Below, one piece after another: positions 5,206 through 8,835 of a stretch of 8,835 bases of DNA; the first letter of the stretch is position 1, and every line of letters begins with the position of its first letter. The stretch is from an uncultured Bacilli bacterium. Its GTDB lineage: Bacteria > Bacillota_I > Bacilli_A > RF39 > UBA660. The notes under the pieces were generated by a model. That model did no database searches. It was given only the letters and a program-made list of their open reading frames with translations, and was not told the DNA's origin. The stretch lies in NCBI GenBank assembly GCA_944371545.1, contig CALVXT010000047.1, forward strand, positions 1-8,835. The letters run 5' to 3'. Both the position numbers and the translations under genes were made by a program.

Positions 5206-7186
5206 CATCACCTTCTAACAAATTATTAAAACTTATATAATCTTCATCTGAATTTTTTGATGCATCAATATCTAATTGCTCCACTTCTTCATTCTCTAAA
5301 GATAAAGGTTCAACACGAATTACTTTATATCTCTCCACTTTGTCTTTTTCATCTGGAACTTTTAAAATTTCCGAAGTTTCTTTAGAATCCTTTGATTTTT
5401 CTTCATCTTTTACATCAGACTCAGAATCAAAAATAATAGAATCATCATTCTCTTCTGTAAGAACTGGTTCTATAGGCGTTACAGTTTCTATAGTATCAAG
5501 TTCTTTTGTTTCTTCTAATGAAATTGGTTCTGGAATAGACTCAGATTCTAAATTATCTAAAACCATTTCTTCCTTTACAGAATCATTTTTTTCATCAGAA
5601 TTCAAATCAATTCGATATTCATTTAAATCTACAAAATCATCTTTTTTTAATGAAGAATTCTTTGCAGGATCTTCAACTTTCATAGACCCCAAAAGTAATT
5701 CAATCTCATCATACAATTCATCGGGCTTTTTATCAAACTCTCTACGATGAGCAATTGCTAATACATCATCATTTAATTTTTTTAATTTTTCTTTATCTCT
5801 TTCAACAGCCAAAATATCTTTAGAAGATTTTATTAAAACTTGGTTCTTATGTAATTCCTTAGTTTCGCTCTCAATTTTTCCTAAAAGCTCTCTTAAATCT
5901 TCTAATTTATCTTCTTCTAATTTCCTAGAATAAATTACCAAATTTTCTAAATCTTTTTCAAAAGCCAAAACCATTTTATCTACAGAGGAATACTCTTCTT
6001 CCTTTTTCTTTAAAGCCGCACGTAAACTTGCTTCTTTTTTTGGCGTTTTAAATTCCTTATTTGAAGAAATAACTTGCTTATAATCTTCTATATCCTTTTT
6101 TAAAGATTCACGGCCTTTTTTAGCTTCATCAACAAGAGTCATTAATTTTTTAACTTTAGTTACATCAATATCTCGAATTTCTTCTTCTAATTCTCGAATA
6201 GAATTTTCAACTTCTTTTTTGGTATCAGCTAAAAAACCTAAACGAGCTTCTATCACATTCATTTCTTTATTTTCATAAATTTTATTTTCAATTTGATTTG
6301 CCAAACCATCTCTTTCATTCGTTGCATTTTCTAAAAGTTCATCTAATTCAGCTTTGTTATATTCCATAAATGGTTTGGTTTGAACAATTGTCACTAACTC
6401 TTTTACTTTTTCTAATGTAGCCGTAACATCATCATCCATCATTAACAAAATAGCATCATGAGCAATATAAGCTGGATCTGTTAAAATTTCCAAACGACGA
6501 CGTTCCAATTCTTCTAATTCCGTAGTTAATTTATCTACTAATTTTTCATCACGTTGTTTAGCTTTTTGATCGATATATGAACTAGGAGTAGATAAAAACT
6601 GATTAATTTCTTCTAAACGTTGATTTTCTTTTTCTAACCTTTGTTCTAAATCCTCTCGACGATTTCCAAATTGATCTAATTTATCACAAATCTGTTGATA
6701 AGTATTCTGAGTTTCATGTAAAAGAGAGCGATTTTGTTCAAGATCTTTTTTAGTGCTTTCAATAAGTTCCTCATAAAATTGATAAATTCCTTTATCTTTA
6801 TGACCAATTGTTTTTAATTTTAATTCTAATGACGCTAAAAACTGATTTAATTGTTTTTGTTCTTCCTCTAAAGATACAATAGATGAATGAACATTTTTTT
6901 CTTCTAAAAGAGTTCCCTCTACTTGCTCTTTAATAGTGGCTAAAGATTCCTCATAATATTGAATTTTATTTTCTATACCAATCTTAACATTTTCATCAAT
7001 AATTCGATCACTAGCTTTAATATATGTATTTTCTGAAATACTTTTCTTTAAATTTCGAACTCGATTTTTTTGTTCTTCAATCTGAGTATCTAACTGTCCA
7101 ATTTCCTCGTTCAAAGTTTCATAATTACTAGAAGTATCAGACATTTTTACTAATAAGTCTATTTTTTCAATGATATCTTTCTGCAT
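5183..7186 (-). CDS. Long coiled-coil protein with acidic disordered tail, function unknown
   Basis: A 667-residue protein that I cannot assign to a named family. Residues about 20-230 and 275-480 are heptad-like, rich in E, K, L, Q and R, as in SMC- or EzrA-type coiled coils. They are interrupted at about 233-275 by a less coil-like segment (DPAYIAHDAILLMMDDD) that may be a hinge or small domain. Residues about 500-667 are highly acidic, low in complexity and probably disordered. Short hydrophobic islands occur there: DFVDLNEYRIDL (517-528), ERYKVIRVEPLSL (618-630) and DYISFNNLL (649-657). There is no transmembrane helix, signal peptide, Walker motif or tryptophan, and only one cysteine (C167). 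It is likely a cytoplasmic scaffold or cytoskeletal-type protein (inference). The ATG at 7186 follows GAGG at 10 nt. It is first in a two-gene unit, overlapping the small protein gene by about 23 nt. Confidence 0.93.
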   Translation of the reverse strand: MQKDIIEKIDLLVKMSDTSSNYETLNEEIGQLDTQIEEQKNRVRNLKKSISENTYIKASDRIIDENVKIGIENKIQYYEESLATIKEQVEGTLLEEKNVHSSIVSLEEEQKQLNQFLASLELKLKTIGHKDKGIYQFYEELIESTKKDLEQNRSLLHETQNTYQQICDKLDQFGNRREDLEQRLEKENQRLEEINQFLSTPSSYIDQKAKQRDEKLVDKLTTELEELERRRLEILTDPAYIAHDAILLMMDDDVTATLEKVKELVTIVQTKPFMEYNKAELDELLENATNERDGLANQIENKIYENKEMNVIEARLGFLADTKKEVENSIRELEEEIRDIDVTKVKKLMTLVDEAKKGRESLKKDIEDYKQVISSNKEFKTPKKEASLRAALKKKEEEYSSVDKMVLAFEKDLENLVIYSRKLEEDKLEDLRELLGKIESETKELHKNQVLIKSSKDILAVERDKEKLKKLNDDVLAIAHRREFDKKPDELYDEIELLLGSMKVEDPAKNSSLKKDDFVDLNEYRIDLNSDEKNDSVKEEMVLDNLESESIPEPISLEETKELDTIETVTPIEPVLTEENDDSIIFDSESDVKDEEKSKDSKETSEILKVPDEKDKVERYKVIRVEPLSLENEEVEQLDIDASKNSDEDYISFNNLLEGDDENEDTN

Positions 7187-7228
7187 AAAAGATCAACCTC
7201 TCTTTTATTCTTTCATTCTTACTATCTT

Positions 7229-7257
7229 ATCATACCAAAATCTTTGACTAAAGTAAA
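7229..7257 (-). promoter_or_regulatory. Promoter of the coiled-coil gene
   Basis: The -35 TTTACT (7257-7252), a 17-bp spacer and the -10 TATGAT (7234-7229) preceded by an extended TGG. The start is expected near 7222, about 36 nt before the ATG. The -35 hexamer is identical to that of rubrerythrin. Confidence 0.72.
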
Positions 7258-7260
7258 TGA

Positions 7261-7300
7261 AAAAAAAGAAAAAAATACCCAAAAAATATAGGTATTTTTA
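7261..7300 (-). terminator. cysS terminator
   Basis: AAAAATACC (7299-7291) pairs with GGTATTTTT (7279-7271) and a T-rich run follows (7270-7261). The 5' arm uses the last two bases of the cysS stop codon TAA. The stem is AU-rich and so fairly weak. Confidence 0.7.
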
Positions 7301-8686
7301 AAGCAAACTATACGTTGTACCTTCACGTGTATCTTTTAAAACAACATTTTTTTGAAGTAATTCTTCTCGAATCTGATCAGCTAATACATAATTTTTATTT
7401 TCCTTTGCTCGAGCTCGTTCTTCAATTTTCCTCAAAATATATTCTTCAAATTCTGGTTCAAGCTGTTTTTCTAAAGTCAAATTTAAAGAAAAAACTTGAT
7501 CCCAATTTTTAATTAATGAATACTTAGTTACATCATTTACATTGCTTTTAAGTAAATCATATACTAAGGTTAAAGCATTTGCAACATTTAAATCATCACC
7601 GAGATATTCTTTAAATTTTTGATCATATTCTTCAAACACTTGTTGATCCACACTACCTGTTTTTTCTAAACTTTGAACTCGAGATTTTAACTTTTGATAA
7701 CTTTGCATTGCATTATCTAAAATTTCAAAACTAAAAGTTAATTGCTTACGATAATGACTAGTTAAACATAAATAACGATACGCTAATGGATCATAACCTT
7801 TTTCTTCAAGTAAGGAAACGGTCAAAAATCCGCCCTTACTTTTACTCATTTTACCACTTGTATCATTCAAGTGTTCACCATGCATCCAATACTTACACCA
7901 TTTATGTCCTAAATATCCTTCACTCTGAGCAATTTCATTCGTGTGATGAGGAAATATGTTATCCACTCCACCACAGTGAATATCTAAATATTCTCCCAAA
8001 TTAGAAATCGCGATTCCCGAACACTCAATATGCCATCCTGGATATCCAACACCCCAAGGGCTTTCCCACTTAAGCTCTTGACTATCAAACTTAGATTTTG
8101 TAAACCATAAAACAAAATCAGCTTGATTTTTTTTATTATTATCTTCTTCTACTCCTTCTCGAACACCAACAACCATTTCATCAGGTCTATGATTAGTAAG
8201 TTGATAATAGTCATCTAATTTTGAAGTATCAAAATATACATTTCCTCCGCTTATATAAGCCAAATCTTTTTCTAATAATCTCTCAATAATTTTAAAATAT
8301 ACAGAAATATTCTCAGTTGCAGGTGAAACAATTTCAGGCCATTTTATATTCAGCTTTTCTGTATCTTTTTTAAAAGCATCCGTATAAAACTTAGCGATTT
8401 CTAAAACGGTTTTATTTTCTTTTTTAGCCCCTTTAACCATTTTATCTTCACCAGAATCCGAATCGCTAGTCAAATGCCCGACATCAGTAATATTCATACA
8501 TCGTAAGACCTCATATCCTAAATATCTTAAAGTTTTTTCTAAGATATCTTCAAATATATACGTGCGAAGATTCCCAATATGTGCATAGTTATACACAGTT
8601 GGTCCACAAGTATACATTTTTACTTTACCTTCTTCATAAGGAATAAATTCTTCCACTTGATGTGATAAAGTATTATAAATTTTCAT
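7298..8686 (-). CDS. cysS: Cysteine--tRNA ligase
   Basis: A class I synthetase that charges tRNA-Cys, a cytoplasmic monomer. Its 462 residues match the usual 460-470. The HIGH-type motif HIGN (36-39) lies in YTCGPTVYNYAHIGN, and KMSKS is at 279-283. The Zn ligands that select cysteine are all present: C27, C222 (WHIECS), H247 and E251 (HHTNE). The helical DALR/anticodon-binding region (about 350-420) ends in the family's C-terminal pattern, seen here as NYVLADQIREELLQK then LKDTREGTTY. The ATG at 8686 is chosen because AAAGGA lies 9 nt upstream and the alignable protein starts MKIYNTL. An in-frame ATG at 8734 would add 16 residues, but those codons are the promoter and ribosome binding site. 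No T-box precedes it, and it ends at its own terminator. Confidence 0.97.
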   Translation of the reverse strand: MKIYNTLSHQVEEFIPYEEGKVKMYTCGPTVYNYAHIGNLRTYIFEDILEKTLRYLGYEVLRCMNITDVGHLTSDSDSGEDKMVKGAKKENKTVLEIAKFYTDAFKKDTEKLNIKWPEIVSPATENISVYFKIIERLLEKDLAYISGGNVYFDTSKLDDYYQLTNHRPDEMVVGVREGVEEDNNKKNQADFVLWFTKSKFDSQELKWESPWGVGYPGWHIECSGIAISNLGEYLDIHCGGVDNIFPHHTNEIAQSEGYLGHKWCKYWMHGEHLNDTSGKMSKSKGGFLTVSLLEEKGYDPLAYRYLCLTSHYRKQLTFSFEILDNAMQSYQKLKSRVQSLEKTGSVDQQVFEEYDQKFKEYLGDDLNVANALTLVYDLLKSNVNDVTKYSLIKNWDQVFSLNLTLEKQLEPEFEEYILRKIEERARAKENKNYVLADQIREELLQKNVVLKDTREGTTYSLL

Positions 8687-8708
8687 GTTACTCAGTCCTT
8701 TCAATCTG

Positions 8709-8717
8709 ATTATACCA
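8709..8717 (-). promoter_or_regulatory. Extended -10 promoter of cysS
   Basis: TGGTATAAT (8717-8709) is a perfect -10 with an extended TG element. The expected -35 position is poor (TTTTTG at 17 bp), as is common for extended -10 promoters. The start near 8702 leaves a leader of about 16 nt holding AAAGGA (8701-8696). Confidence 0.72.
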
Positions 8718-8835
8718 TACTTTATGACAAACAAAAAGGATAGTTTCTCTCTAACGAGTCCCGAGTTTTGTACTTACCTAATAAAAAAAGTTCATTTTTT
8801 GCCAAAAATAGGCTTTTCTTTTTATATAGTTTATG

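Noticed and set aside
5340..5750. Long plus-strand open frame encoding a Ser/Phe-rich product
   Set aside because: It is antisense to the acidic tail of the coiled-coil gene: Glu and Asp codons read backwards give Ser and Phe runs. It has no independent gene signals.
5183..7186. SMC, EzrA or phage tape-measure identity for the coiled-coil protein
   Set aside because: It has no Walker A or B or signature motif, no N-terminal membrane helix as in EzrA, and no phage genes nearby.
8781..8820. Possible terminators (AAAAAA/TTTTTT stem, and GCC/GGC with a T-run)
   Set aside because: The stems are only A-T pairs or three G-C pairs, too weak to call beside an unknown neighbour.
8799..8830. Plus-strand promoter-like TTGCCA with TATATA (18-bp spacer) pointing out of the window
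   Set aside because: The -35 is good but the -10 is poor in a T-rich tract, and no downstream gene can be seen. It could be chance in AT-rich DNA.
8722..8835. Open minus-strand frames running in from the right edge (one ends at 8722-8724, another near 8779)
   Set aside because: Two frames are open at once and neither reads as a recognisable C-terminus. They overlap the cysS promoter and AT-rich DNA, so chance is likely without more sequence.
8687..8835. T-box leader upstream of cysS
   Set aside because: No GGGTGGNACC core is present and the promoter leaves a leader of only about 16 nt.

Overview
The window comes from an AT-rich, low-GC Gram-positive-type bacterium (Bacillota/Bacilli, possibly one of the small-genome gut lineages near Erysipelotrichia or RF39). 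The evidence is poly-A/T-rich intergenic DNA, AGGAGG-type ribosome binding sites, a tRNA-Phe T-box leader, intrinsic terminators and a rubrerythrin. Tryptophan is read from TGG and TGA is not used as a sense codon, so this is not the Mycoplasma code. All convincing protein genes are on the minus strand, so transcription runs right to left.

Layout in transcription order. (1) cysS (cysteinyl-tRNA synthetase, 7298-8686) has its own extended -10 promoter and an AU-rich terminator. (2) A two-gene unit follows: a 667-residue coiled-coil protein of unknown function (5183-7186) and an overlapping small protein of about 83 residues (4954-5205), with a promoter at 7229-7257 and a terminator at 4922-4953. 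(3) A monocistronic rubrerythrin (4332-4871) has a good promoter and a terminator that starts in its stop codon. (4) A 185-residue single-pass membrane-anchored protein of unknown function (3716-4273) comes next. (5) The pheS-pheT operon (84-3436) lies behind a Phe-specific T-box leader (about 3464-3677), with a promoter just past the preceding gene. Its terminator is built into the last codons of pheT. (6) At the left edge, 1-75 is a GC-rich block with two hairpins. It looks like the 3' end of a structured RNA on the plus strand, converging on pheT.

How the parts work together: cysS and pheST supply aminoacyl-tRNAs, and uncharged tRNA-Phe should control pheST through the T-box. Rubrerythrin suggests an anaerobe or microaerophile that reduces peroxide. 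The coiled-coil/small-protein pair is the least explained content. Its overlapping reading frames imply coupled translation, perhaps of partner proteins, but the sequence does not reveal a function.

The window is mostly ordinary housekeeping DNA. No mobile element, CRISPR array or tRNA was seen. The best leads are the unusual layout of the T-box terminator, the unknown coiled-coil pair, the left-edge RNA, and the regular fusion of terminators to stop codons.
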